Assembly: GCA_900088475.1 (NCBI GenBank)
Contig: FLMG01001548.1
Coordinates: 1 to 18,450 of the forward strand
Direction: 5' to 3'
DNA length: 18,450 nt
Source of the DNA: Hyphochytrium catenoides
Taxonomy: Eukaryota > Sar > Hyphochytriomycetes > Hyphochytriales > Hyphochytriaceae
Shown: piece by piece, positions 9,431 through 18,419 of the stretch
Layout of the letters: each line of letters begins with the position of its first letter
Numbering within the stretch: position 1 is the first letter of the stretch
Notes under the pieces: model-generated
Told to the model about the DNA's origin: nothing
What the model saw: the letters and a program-made list of their open reading frames with translations, nothing else
The model's database searches: none
Translations under genes and position numbers: made by a program

Positions 9431-11096
9431 TCAGTCCCTAGAAGGGGAACGATCCTTGCGATCATCTGGAGAAGGAGATGCCGACCTTTCGCGAGGCCTA
9501 TCCTCCACATTCTTCTCTGGAGATCTGATACCAAAGATAGAGGGAATACTTTAGTTGAAGAACGAACGCTTTACACCAAGAGATAGGGATAAACCCGCAC
9601 ATCAAAGACAAATAAACAAACAAATGTCTACACAGGGATGAACGTCAATGCAATCCACTTACCGTGATGGCGACCTTTCACCAGAGCGCTCACGTGGAGA
9701 TCTGTCTCCTGGAGACCCACGATCTCTTGGGGAGCGGTCGTCTGGGGAGCGATCCCTCGGAGAGCGCGAGCGGCGGGGAGAGCGGTCACGAGGGGAACGA
9801 TCACGGGGAGAGCGGTCACGAGGAGAACGATCCCTAGGAGAGCGGGAGCGGCGCTTCTCTCGCGATCTGTCACGATTGCGATCGCGTGATCTGGATCGGC
9901 GACGATCCCTACGCGTTACGTCAAGAGACAGCGACAAAGGAGAGTCAACTATTTGGGCACACAGAAAGTGAATGTGACAAAGTGAAAAACTCTTACCTGT
10001 CTCTCCCTCTTCGTGGTGAACGAGAACGCCTGCAAGCGGAGAAAGGAGCTTAGAGAACGGTTTTGAGCACCATTCACCTCGAGGAACTGAAAAGCGAAAG
10101 TGCAAGCAATTTCCAGCACAGAGTAGATATTTTGAGGCTGTCCGGCCGATGACAGGTCTTCGCAATCTTTCATCTTCGCACACGCAGTGGATTCTGTCCC
10201 ACTCAGCACTTGAGCCCTCTTCACTAACAACTTCAGGTCTTGCCCCTTCTGTCTTCACGCTTCAATATCTTGCTCTCTCCATGCCCTTGTCTCCTATTAG
10301 CTTGTCCTCTAGACTTGTGACTTCGTTTACTTCGACTTATATCGACACTTCTTCTTCGCTGGATCTCTTGTCCCAATGTCCCTCTCTCGTCGTGAATCTT
10401 CAAGGTTTTTGACATGATGTCTTCATTGCCTGACGCCAAGATTATCTCTTCTTTCCCTTGGAAGATATGCTTCTAACCCTCGTTTCTTCTAAGCAGCAGC
10501 TACAAGTTGTAACCCCAACCAAGGTAGTGGCGTGTCTCTACCAAGCAAGTAGCCATTGTAACAAGGAAGGAACAGCCAAGGGTCAAGAGGAGGCCACAAA
10601 GCGACGTGATCCAGGAGGCAACAGCTATCTTTGCTTTGGAATGGCAGAAGGGTAGAATCTAGAAAGTAATGGCACATACCGCTCCCTCCTGCGCATCTCA
10701 TCAGCGGTTTTTCTCTTCTCTTGCGCAAAGATTACGCTAATTGGACGACCATCAATCATCCTCTGATCCAGCTCCTCGATCGCGTCCTCTGCATCTCTGG
10801 GGTCCAGAAATTCTACAAAGGCAAATCCACGAGGCTCCCTGGCAAACTCGAGGTCAGAACATCCCCTATACACGTCTGACGTGCTGGCCTATTCCTTACC
10901 CGGTATAGTAGTCGCGAGGGATGTAGATATCTCTAACCTTGCCAACTCTTTCAAACTCATGGCGCAAGTCATCAGGCCTGTTAATGTGAGATGGTCATAA
11001 GGGTACCGCAACATTCTGGAAAGGCTCAACTGAGACATACCGAATCCTGCGGCTTAGGTTTCTAACGAGAATAGAGACTCCGCTTCTGCGACTCAT
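9431..11096 (-). CDS. SR splicing factor, SC35-like (SCL) type: RRM plus RS domain
   Basis: This is a nuclear pre-mRNA splicing factor that binds exonic RNA through its RRM and recruits spliceosome parts through its RS domain. Six exons join without a frame break: 11096-11041, 10977-10900, 10838-10680, 10029-9997, 9908-9663 and 9524-9431, giving 221 aa. The RRM covers about residues 7-88, with RNP2 ILVRNL (9-14) and RNP1 RGFAFVEF (48-55). The segment RDIYIPRDYYTGEPRGFAF and the C-terminal part ISVIFAQEKRKTADEMRRRE closely follow the SC35-like subgroup known from plants (RDYYTG before RNP1; VVFAEENRK then MR.RER after it). A Ser/Arg tail starts at residue 99 with RSRSPRRGRD, has many SPRDR repeats in exon 5, and ends in DRSPSRD. 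Donors are GTATGT, GTAAGG, GTATGT, GTAAGA and GTAAGT, and all acceptors end in AG. Introns are 63, 61, 650, 88 and 138 nt. The starting ATG is the first in frame and begins MSRRSGVS, the expected lead-in to RNP2. Confidence 0.9.
9663..9908 (-). repeat. RS-domain exon with SPRDR tandem repeats
   Basis: Exon 5 of the SR gene encodes about 81 residues of Ser/Arg/Asp repeats, with SPRDR or close variants (SPRRS, SPDDR, SPRER) about ten times. At DNA level this is an imperfect 15-base tandem repeat, which also leaves the opposite strand open as a meaningless Gly-Glu-Arg-Ser frame. The repeat number may vary between alleles by slippage. Ser in RS and SP contexts is the usual target of SRPK and CLK kinases, known from the family and not shown here. 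Confidence 0.8.
10030..10679 (-). other. Long intron 3 of the SR gene (650 nt)
   Basis: This intron separates the RRM exons from the RS exons and is about five to ten times longer than the other introns of the gene. If it is retained, translation reads 18 more codons after the RRM and stops at 10625-10627, giving an RRM-only protein without the RS domain. An internal minus-strand frame at 10233-10439 is basic and Ser/Arg-containing (SVDISRSKRSHKSRGQANRR) and could be an alternative exon, but I could not assign both splice sites with confidence. Confidence 0.5.
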
Positions 11097-11870
11097 CTTG
11101 GCTCACAGTCTTCAACTGAGCCGCTTTCTTGACACAGGTAGCACACTTATCCCGTCAACCGCAAACAACTCTTCTCTCTATTCGAAGCTTTAGTCTCCCA
11201 AATAGAAGCTGCGCGAGTGCCGCCAAGAAGAAAAACAGAGTTCCATTTCCGGATTTTTTCAATGTCCCACAGAGATTTCTGTGGCTTTCCGCGGCACAGG
11301 GCGGGGAAGGGCGAGGATTCCACGGCGGACGGTCAACGTGGGTTTGGCACTAGTATGTGTGTTTGACTCAGAAATGCTACTGTGTAGCGAGCTTGGGTTT
11401 TCTCTTGACCTGAGTTTGAACGGCAAGATTGGCCCCTTCCTTCTCCCGCCTTCTGCTTGCAGGTGATTATCAGTTAATGTATATTTTGATGATCTGTAGT
11501 GCTAGTAACTAATCAGTGATTCTCCTCGATAGCGGGCTTTTTGATATTTGCCGATCTTTCGATCTTTGGCCGTTTTTTGGTTGTTGAAGCTTGAAGTTCT
11601 TGAACCGGCAGCATCGCAAGAGAGAAGAGGACGCCGTGACCGTGGCGTGCGTGCCTCCCTGGCCCTTGTTCCACGTCCTTGTTTGCCAGCTGCTCATGGC
11701 TGGCGCCTGCGTCATCAAGCCATCTCTCTCTGTCTGCACTGTGTCTGCGTGTCCGTCTCTCCCTTTTCAAGGTTTAATAAGGGGCCAGCTGGTCTAAGTA
11801 CGGTCAGGGTTGTAAGGCTGCTTGCTGGGCCGACGAGTTGGCTTGTCCAGTCAGTTTACGAGTCTCAAAG
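11097..11870. promoter_or_regulatory. Divergent promoter region shared by the SR and RMDN genes
   Basis: The two start codons lie head to head, 774 bases apart. The space must contain both 5' untranslated regions and promoters and may be a bidirectional promoter. I see no clear TATA box. Short open frames on both strands in this stretch overlap and show no domains. The boundary between the two transcription units cannot be placed from sequence alone. Confidence 0.5.
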
Positions 11871-12871
11871 ATGAGCGCAAGGCGATCCTTAGTACTCTTG
11901 ACTCAAAGGTTGTACCGCCAGGGATCAGCCAGAGTGTGCAGAGAGCGCGCTAGCCAATCTATTACTTTCTTCAGTCAACTGCGAAGCGCCTCATCCACCA
12001 GAGCACTTTATCCGCGAACCAGTGCCCGATCATCAGAAGAGAGGTTCGCCCTTTCGCTGGCTTCACTTCTTTCGCTTGGGATCTTGGGTCTGCATATGGC
12101 GGAAGAAGCAGGAATGGCTGAAGCTGCTCCCAGCAGCGCCTCGTCGGGTCTAAGTGAGGCTGCGGTGGCGGCAGAGGCGAAGTACAATGACAGCAGCCTT
12201 AGCAAGGAGGATGTGCTCAACTTTATCAATGCCTCCTCAGCGGGTACTCTTTATAATGCCAAGCAATGATACGTTGCAGGACCCTGGCCCGGCTAATTTA
12301 CGGCTTGTAGGCGCTCCTGACGACATCGAGCTCAAGTGGCGCCACGCTCGCGCTCTGTACGATATCGCCCAGCAGACAGGAGTCTCTCAAGATGTAAAGA
12401 AGCAAAAGACGTATGAAGCCTATGAAGTCATCAAGGAAGCGATAGCAGCCCAGCCGGAGCACTTTGCAGTGCAGAAATGGTTGGCTATCCATCTCTGTCA
12501 TGCTACCATCTCAGCCTAACGTCTTTTACGCTTCTCTCTGCTTGCACATCCCTTACCATAGGTACGGCATTATCTTGTCAGAGATTGGCTCGTTCGAAGG
12601 CACCAAAGCTTCAATTGCCAATGCTTACGTGATCCGTGACGCCTTCACAAAGGCCACCGAGCTGAACCCGAAAGATGCTACCAGTCGGCACTTACTTGGC
12701 CTCTGTAAGTTCGTCTAACCTTCCATGGCAGATTGGCTCTTCCATCCTTTTCTTATCGAGGCTGCACGGTTCCTTCCTCGCCCGTTGTACGAAGCAGTAC
12801 ACTCTCTCTCTTTCTTTTTCTTCTCCCTCTCTCTCTTTTGCTCTCTCTCCCCTCTCCCCCACCTCTCTCTT

Positions 12872-12914
<43 letters not shown>

Positions 12915-13360
12915 TTCTTCCAACTTGCTTCCCTAAACGTGTCTCTTCTTCCTATTCACCCTTCCTTCCATCCTTCGAATCGGCTCAATTCTTTGTTCTC
13001 TTTCTTACAACGCGGCTGGCTCCTTTCTCTTCTCTCTCCGTTATCGTCTTCTGTACCTTCCAAGGGTGCTTTAACATTGCTGGGATCTCTTGGATGACGC
13101 GGCAAGTTGCCTCTGCTATCTTCGGCACCCCTCCAACCTCTTCCTACCAAGAAGCACTCGACAACTTCTTGAAGGCCGAGGCACTAGACCCAGGCTTCTA
13201 TAAGAAGAATGCTTTCCTTATTACTCAGTGCTACGCCAAGCTCAGTAAGAACGATGAGGCCAAGGTCTGGTTGCAGAAGACGTTGCAGATCCCTGTCAAG
13301 ACTGACGAGGACAAGCAAGTTCATGCTGAGGCAGAGAAGTTTGGCAAAAGTCTCAGATAA
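11871..13360 (+). CDS. Regulator of microtubule dynamics (RMDN/FAM82) family protein
   Basis: RMDN proteins are TPR-like helical-repeat proteins found on mitochondria or spindle microtubules in animals. Their exact function is poorly known. Four exons (11871-12243, 12311-12479, 12562-12704, 13065-13360) join in frame to give 326 aa. The joins restore family signatures: DIELKWRHARALYDIAQQTG; KWYGIILSEIGSFEGTK across intron 2; IANAYVIRDAFTKATELNPK; GLWCFNIAGISWM across intron 3; then TPPTSSYQEALDNFLKAE and DPGFYKKN. These follow vertebrate RMDN1 from end to end. The first ATG is at 11871. The first 55 residues are rich in Arg and Ser with almost no acidic residues, as in a mitochondrial targeting peptide, followed by a hydrophobic stretch at about 59-76 (FALSLASLLSLGILGLHM) that could anchor it in a membrane. 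Intron 1 is 67 nt, intron 2 is 82 nt with an unusual GTTGGC donor, and intron 3 is 360 nt with a CT microsatellite. Mitochondrial location is inference. Confidence 0.9.
12801..12930 (+). repeat. CT microsatellite inside intron 3 of the RMDN gene
   Basis: The tract is almost purely pyrimidine, with an uninterrupted (CT)14 at 12877-12904. It lies in the coding-strand orientation in the middle of the intron, 135 nt before the acceptor, so it is longer than and separate from an ordinary polypyrimidine tract. It opens several Ser/Leu/Phe-rich frames that are not genes. Confidence 0.85.
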
Positions 13361-13879
13361 GCCACGTAGTACCGTCAGAGACAATGGATGTCCCGCGTTG
13401 GAAGCACGGCCATAGCTAAAGTATCAATGTTGGGGCTGAAGGTCTAAGACAGAGATAGGAGAAGAGAGAGAGAAGGAAATGGGCAATCCTTATGACTAGG
13501 AGAGTCAAGAGCTTCTGACTAAGACATAAACTAGTCGCTTCAAGAGATTTCCTATCGTTTTCCTGCACTGGCAGTCCCTCTCACTCCGCTGAGTAAAGCT
13601 CACACTTGTAGTCAAGGCAGAGGTCTGACAAGATAGTAGTACAGGCAACTTGATTGGTAAGAGGAAGGAGGGATAAGAGGGTTTCAAGAGAAGAAGAAAG
13701 AGAAGGCGGACGACAAGTGACATGAGAGCTCGCTTTTATTCAACTAGCAATGGAAAAACTTAGGCTTCTTCTGCCTCAAGACAAAATTTTAGGAGTCCAG
13801 CCGCCCACCTGCCCGCTGTCTCTCTTGGTTCTCTTCTTCTCATAATCATTGCTCTCCTCTCCTCCTCCTTCTCTCTCTT

Positions 13880-13911
<32 letters not shown>

Positions 13912-13932
13912 CGTAGCGCTTCAGCAATGCCT
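13361..13932. other. Convergent intergenic region between RMDN and ABCB genes
   Basis: The two genes end tail to tail, 572 bases apart, so both 3' untranslated regions and polyadenylation sites must lie here. 13851-13912 is a CT-rich tract (GA-rich in the sense of the ABCB gene) lying only about 20 bases beyond the ABCB stop codon. No additional gene is seen. A minus-strand frame at 13505-13723 has no domain. Confidence 0.55.
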
Positions 13933-16900
13933 TTACTTCCTTGACTTCTTCTGTTGCCTCTCTTGGTAGAGGCGCGCATAGTATCGCCCGGAATTTAGTA
14001 GCTCTGCATGTGTTCCTCTCTCTACGATCCTTCCGTTGTGCATGAACGCAATCGAGTCCGCTCCCATGATCGTTGAGAGTCTGTGAGCAACAATAATAGT
14101 TGTCCTCTTCCGCATGCTCATTAGCTCATCCAGAGCAGACTGCGACAAAGAGGAAAGAATTCTTTTAAGAGATAGAGCGAGAAGAGGAAAGAGATCATTT
14201 AAGAGATAGAGAGAGAGAGAGAGGAAGATCTAGAGTGAAGGCAAAGGCAGGCGCAAACGTGGAACAATATGAGCGAGAGAGGAAGAAGGCAACAGTAGAC
14301 TAGACAAGCTTTTGGAGAGGAGAGAAGTGCTGTGGTCCCCTCACCTGTACAGCCTTTTCACTCTCAGAGTCGAGCGCGCTGGTTGCCTCGTCCAGCAGGA
14401 GAATGGCTGGGTCTTTGATGATCGCCCGAGCAATAGCAATCCGTTGCTTCTGCCCTCCAGAAAGCTGTATGCCCTTCTCACCCACCTCCGTCTCAAACCC
14501 ATCAGGAAACTGCTTGATAAACGTCCATGCGTTTGCCAGTTTAGCGGCATGTTCCGCTTCCTCTAGCGTGCCACCGGGCTTGCCATAGAGAATATTATCT
14601 AGGATGGTCCCAGAGAAGAGAACAGGCTCCTGGCTGACCATTCCAATCTGCTCTCTGAGCCAGGCAACGTTAAGATCTCTAAGATCAACACCGTCCAGCA
14701 GGACGCTCCCTTCATCTGGGTCATAAAACCTTTCAAGCAATGCCAGAATAGTGCTCTTCCCGCTGCCACTGCCTCCAACCAAGGCAATCGTCTGTCCAGC
14801 TTCTACTTTCAGCGAAAGATTCCTAAGGACTATGCTGTCGGGCCTGGCAGGGTAGCTAAAGTAGACGCCATGCAGCTCCAGAGCGCCGCTGACCTCTTGC
14901 GGACGCTGTCCACAGAGGAACTTCATAGGGTTTATTGGGGATGGACGGTCTAGGATCTCAAAGATCCGAGCTGCGGCCTGTTTTGCCGCCACTGCATCGC
15001 CCATAAAGGAGATTGTCCGCCCCAAACCGACTGCCCCCATCATAATTATCAGCAGAGACTTCATCATCTCATCGAAGTTGCTTTCCCCGCTGCGAACGAG
15101 CTGCCCTCCATACCAGAAGACCAGCGCATAGCCCCCATAGGTTACAATGTGAGAGAAGCCCACGGAGAAGCCATTGAGATGTCCCTTGCGGATCCCTTCT
15201 CTCATAGGGAATTCTAGCACTCGATCATACCGCTGGACTATCTCTTCTTCCAGACCAAAGGCTGCCACTGTCCGCACACAGCTGATCGCCTCTGTCGCTA
15301 GCTTGCCAGAGTACTCGAGGGACTTTCTGGCAATCCCCGTTGACTTCTTAGACATATTCATCTGAACAACGGTCGAGAGGACCAGAAAGGGCAATAGCAC
15401 TGTCATTATCAGGCTTAGCTTCCAGTTGCCGAGGAGGAAGGCGAGGAAGAGAGAGGAGAAGAGGTTGACCAAGATCTGCAGCACTCTCCCCTGGTTCTCT
15501 CCCGTGATGACCTTCACCTGAGCGGCGTCCACCGCCAGCCGCGTAGTCAACGTTCCAGAGCTATTCTCAGGCATATCAAACCAGCCAATATCCTGCTGCA
15601 CCATAGCTTTAAACGCCTCTATACGCAGACGAGAAGTGAGCTTCTCCCCCATAAAGCGGAACCCGTAGGTCATGACAAAGCCGCAGATGAACATAGCAAC
15701 GCCAGCGACCAGGAGAATGAGCGCGTACAAAGAGATAGTATCATACAGCTCATCGCCTGAGAGAGACTGATAGGCGTCTAGCACGCTAGTGACCAATATG
15801 GCGATCATCGGCTGGGAAAGGCCGATCACAGCCGACGCCAGGGCCGATATCACGACGATGGGCCGCTCTGGACGGTTGAGCTTCCACAGGCGTCCCATCT
15901 TAAAGTCTTTCTCTACATCTCCTCTATCTTCGCTGTCCACACTTCGAGCGTGGTCTTTCCTTGTCTCCGCATTGCTGCCCCCTCCTAGGACAGACGACTG
16001 GAAGCTCTTCCTATAGACGCTGCTGTACTCTCGAACCAGAGCCTCCATGGCTGGGTTGTCAGCGATCATTCCCTCTGCAGTCTGCGCCATCTCAAGCTCT
16101 GACTTCTCCGTATCTTCCTCTGCAGTCTGAAGCTTCACAAGTTGCCGATAAGAGCCGTCTGGCAGGCTCATCAGCGCGTCATGCGTGCCTTTCTCTTCAA
16201 TAGACCCGTCTATGATGACAGCTATCTGGTCAGCGTTACGGATGGTGCTCAGCCTGTGGGCAATGATGATAGTCGTCCGCTTTCTTATTGAAATGAGCTT
16301 ATCAAGCGCCGTCTGGACGATCCTTTCGCTCTCATTATCCAAAGCTGAACTTGCCTCGTCCAGTAGTAGGATAGCCGGGTCTCTGATGATGGCACGAGCG
16401 ATGGCAATCCGCTGCTTTTGACCTGGAAAGAGGGAAAAGACCATCGAGAGAGAGAATGGCCGCCCAGTCAGTGGCGATATAATCCCTCATTTCCCTGTTT
16501 TCAGCGCCCTCTCCCACTCAGTTTGACATTCTATACGGCACAGTTATTCCTATTCTCTCTCTCTCTCCCCCTCTCTCTCCTATATCTCTCTCTGTCCCTC
16601 TCTCCCCCTCTCTCTCTCCCTCTTTCTCTTCATCTCTCAGTCCCTCTTTTCCTTTTTCTCTCGCTCGTAGCTCTCTTTTACCTCCAGACAGCTGGATGCC
16701 CTTCTCCCCTGCAAGCGTGTCATATCCTCTGGGGAACCCTCTGATAAAGTTATGGGCATTACTCAGCTGAGCAGCGTCTTCCACTTCCTGATCCGACGCG
16801 TCAGGCCGCCCATAGCGGATGTTCTCTCTGATCGAAGTGTCAAACAGGACAGGCTCCTGTCCAACCAAGCCGATCTGTCTCCTTAACCAGCTGACATTAA

Positions 16901-18058
16901 GCTGCTCTATGTCCCGTCCATCGAGCCGTATAGAGCCCTTATCTGCTGCATAGAAACGAAGAAGAAGGCTGATGATTGTGCTCTTTCCTCCCCCGCTTGC
17001 CCCGACTAGCGCCACTTTCTGCCCGGGCTCTATGGAAAGACAGTAGTCGCGAAGAATGGGCACAGAGGGCCGCGATGGATAGCGAAAGCTAACGTTCTTG
17101 AACTCTATCAGCCCATCGCAGTGATCAGGCTTCTCCCCTTCTTCTGACGCAGCATCAACCTTAGGCTTTCGTCTCAAAACAGCTTGCACGGCTGCAAAGG
17201 CGCCTCTTGCCTGCGCCACGGCTGCGATATTCGGCGACGCTTGGCCCAAAGACATAGTGCCAACCATGATAGCAAAGAAGACAGTGAAGACTTGTCCCGG
17301 AGAAGAAATCTGCTCATTTCCTTCTGAGACAAGCTTTCCTCCGTACCACATGCCAAGGGAATAGGTGGCAAAGATGGTGGAGAGAGTGAGACCTACGCCC
17401 ATCGCTTGCGTGACGCCTCCCTGCAACATCACTTTCTCTGCCTCTACCACTAGATGAGCAAAGCGTCCAGCTGCTGCCTGTTCTCCTCCAAAAGACGCCA
17501 CTGTCCGGATGGCGGAGAAGGTTTCATCTGCAACGCCTCCAGCCTGACCAAAGGAGAGAGAGAGTCAACAAAGAGAAAAGAGAGAGAGGGTGTCTGAGAG
17601 AGATATGCGAGGTGATATATAAGAGAGCTCCTTTGACAGAGGCCGTCCTCCACGGATAAAGTAAAGAGAAGGGAGAAAAGAGGAGAGAGAAAGCAAAGAA
17701 GGGCAAAGAGAGAACGGACAAAGTAAGAGAGAGAGAGAGAGACAAAGAAGAAGGAGAGACAGACTGAGAGAGAGAGTGGGAAGCGAAGAGAAAGAGCTGA
17801 AGCAGAGAGACGGAGAGAGAGAGAGAGAGAGACGGTCCTACCTTGGCATAAGCTCTTTGTCCCTCAATGGCCAGCCTCTGGATCTTCTTGAAGAGAATGG
17901 AGACTGAGCCTCCCAGGACGGGGATGGACGTACACATCACCAGCGCCAGCAGCCAGCCCTTGGCCAGCCCCACAGCCAAACCAGAGAAGAAACCAGCGGA
18001 GAAGCGAAGCAGGTCACCAAGCTTCTCTCCTATTCCTTCCTGGATAATGATGGTGTCT
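13933..18058 (-). CDS. Full-size ABCB (P-glycoprotein-like) ABC transporter, 5' end outside window
   Basis: ABCB full transporters use ATP to export lipids, drugs or other hydrophobic compounds across the plasma or vacuolar membrane. The substrate cannot be told here. Exons 18058-17842, 17543-16682, 16422-14345 and 14139-13933 join in frame to 1120 residues. Numbering from the first full codon, the rest of TMD1 is about 1-185. NBD1 has Walker [10 protein letters not shown] (253-261), Q-loop VGQEPVLF, signature LSGGQKQR (from 357), Walker B AILLLDE (376-382) and H-loop IAHRLST (His 415). A charged linker follows. TMD2 is about 545-840. NBD2 has Walker [10 protein letters not shown] (909-917), [16 protein letters not shown] (from 1013), AILLLDE (1032-1038) and VAHRLST. 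Both ATPase sites look complete. The NBD1 Walker A has Gly where Ser is usual (GGGKST). The C-terminus ends in a basic QQKKSRK. About 180 N-terminal residues, including the first membrane helices, are missing and must lie to the right. Introns are 298, 259 and 205 nt, and the next upstream intron runs out of the window. Confidence 0.93.
14140..14344 (-). other. ABCB intron inside NBD2, after the D-loop
   Basis: The donor GTGAGG follows SESEKAVQ and the acceptor GTCGCAG precedes SALDELM, so the split is in phase 0. Removing it restores the family order between the D-loop and the H-loop. The intron contains a short GA repeat at about 14204-14222. Confidence 0.85.
16423..16681 (-). other. ABCB intron splitting the NBD1 signature motif
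   Basis: The donor GTAAAA and acceptor TTTCCAG interrupt the glycine codon between LSG and GQKQR, and removal restores LSGGQKQR exactly. The intron is filled by a CT/CCT-rich tract on the plus strand (16551-16670), which is GA-rich in the sense of the transcript. The intron translation has no domain. Confidence 0.88.
17544..17841 (-). repeat. ABCB intron filled with a GA/CT microsatellite
   Basis: The donor GTAGGA follows AYAK and the acceptor GGTCAG precedes AGGVADE, in phase 0. Most of 17553-17835 is GAGA-type repeat on the plus strand, so pyrimidine-rich in the transcript, which is the opposite polarity to the neighbouring intron at 16423-16681. Confidence 0.85.
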
Positions 18059-18419
18059 CTGAAAGGGAAAAGAGGAGTGGGGACGGCGAGAGAGAAAGGG
18101 AGGAAAAGGAGAGAGAGGGGATTAGAAGGGGAAAGACGGGGATAAGGGATGAAAAGAGAGATAGGATGGAGATGTCAATAGGGAGAGAGAGGTTGATAGA
18201 GAAGAGCGAAAGAGAGAGACAGACAGAGAGACAGACAGAGAGAGAGAGAGAGAGAGAAAGAGAGGAAGAGAGATAGGCACAGAGAGACAGAGAGACAGGA
18301 ATGAGAGAAGGGAGAGGAAAGGAGAGGATAGGTTTAGGTTGGCAAGGAGAAAGTAAAGGAAGAGGTAGGCTGCCGGGAACCATGGATGCGTTTTCAATTT
18401 TTAACCTTCTCTCTTCCTA

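Noticed and set aside
9648-9971. Plus-strand 107-codon Gly-Glu-Arg-Ser repeat protein
   Set aside because: It is the mirror of the RS-repeat exon on the opposite strand. The SR frame joins an RRM across valid splice sites, while this one has no ATG at its start and no partner exon.
12675-13097. Leu/Ser/Phe-rich plus-strand ORFs
   Set aside because: They are translations of the CT tract in intron 3 of the RMDN gene. The flanking exons join cleanly without them.
18030-18397. Leu/Ser-rich minus-strand ORFs with membrane-like stretches
   Set aside because: They come from a GA/CT microsatellite in an ABCB intron. The hydrophobic look is a by-product of CTC and TCT codons, and they match no part of ABCB.
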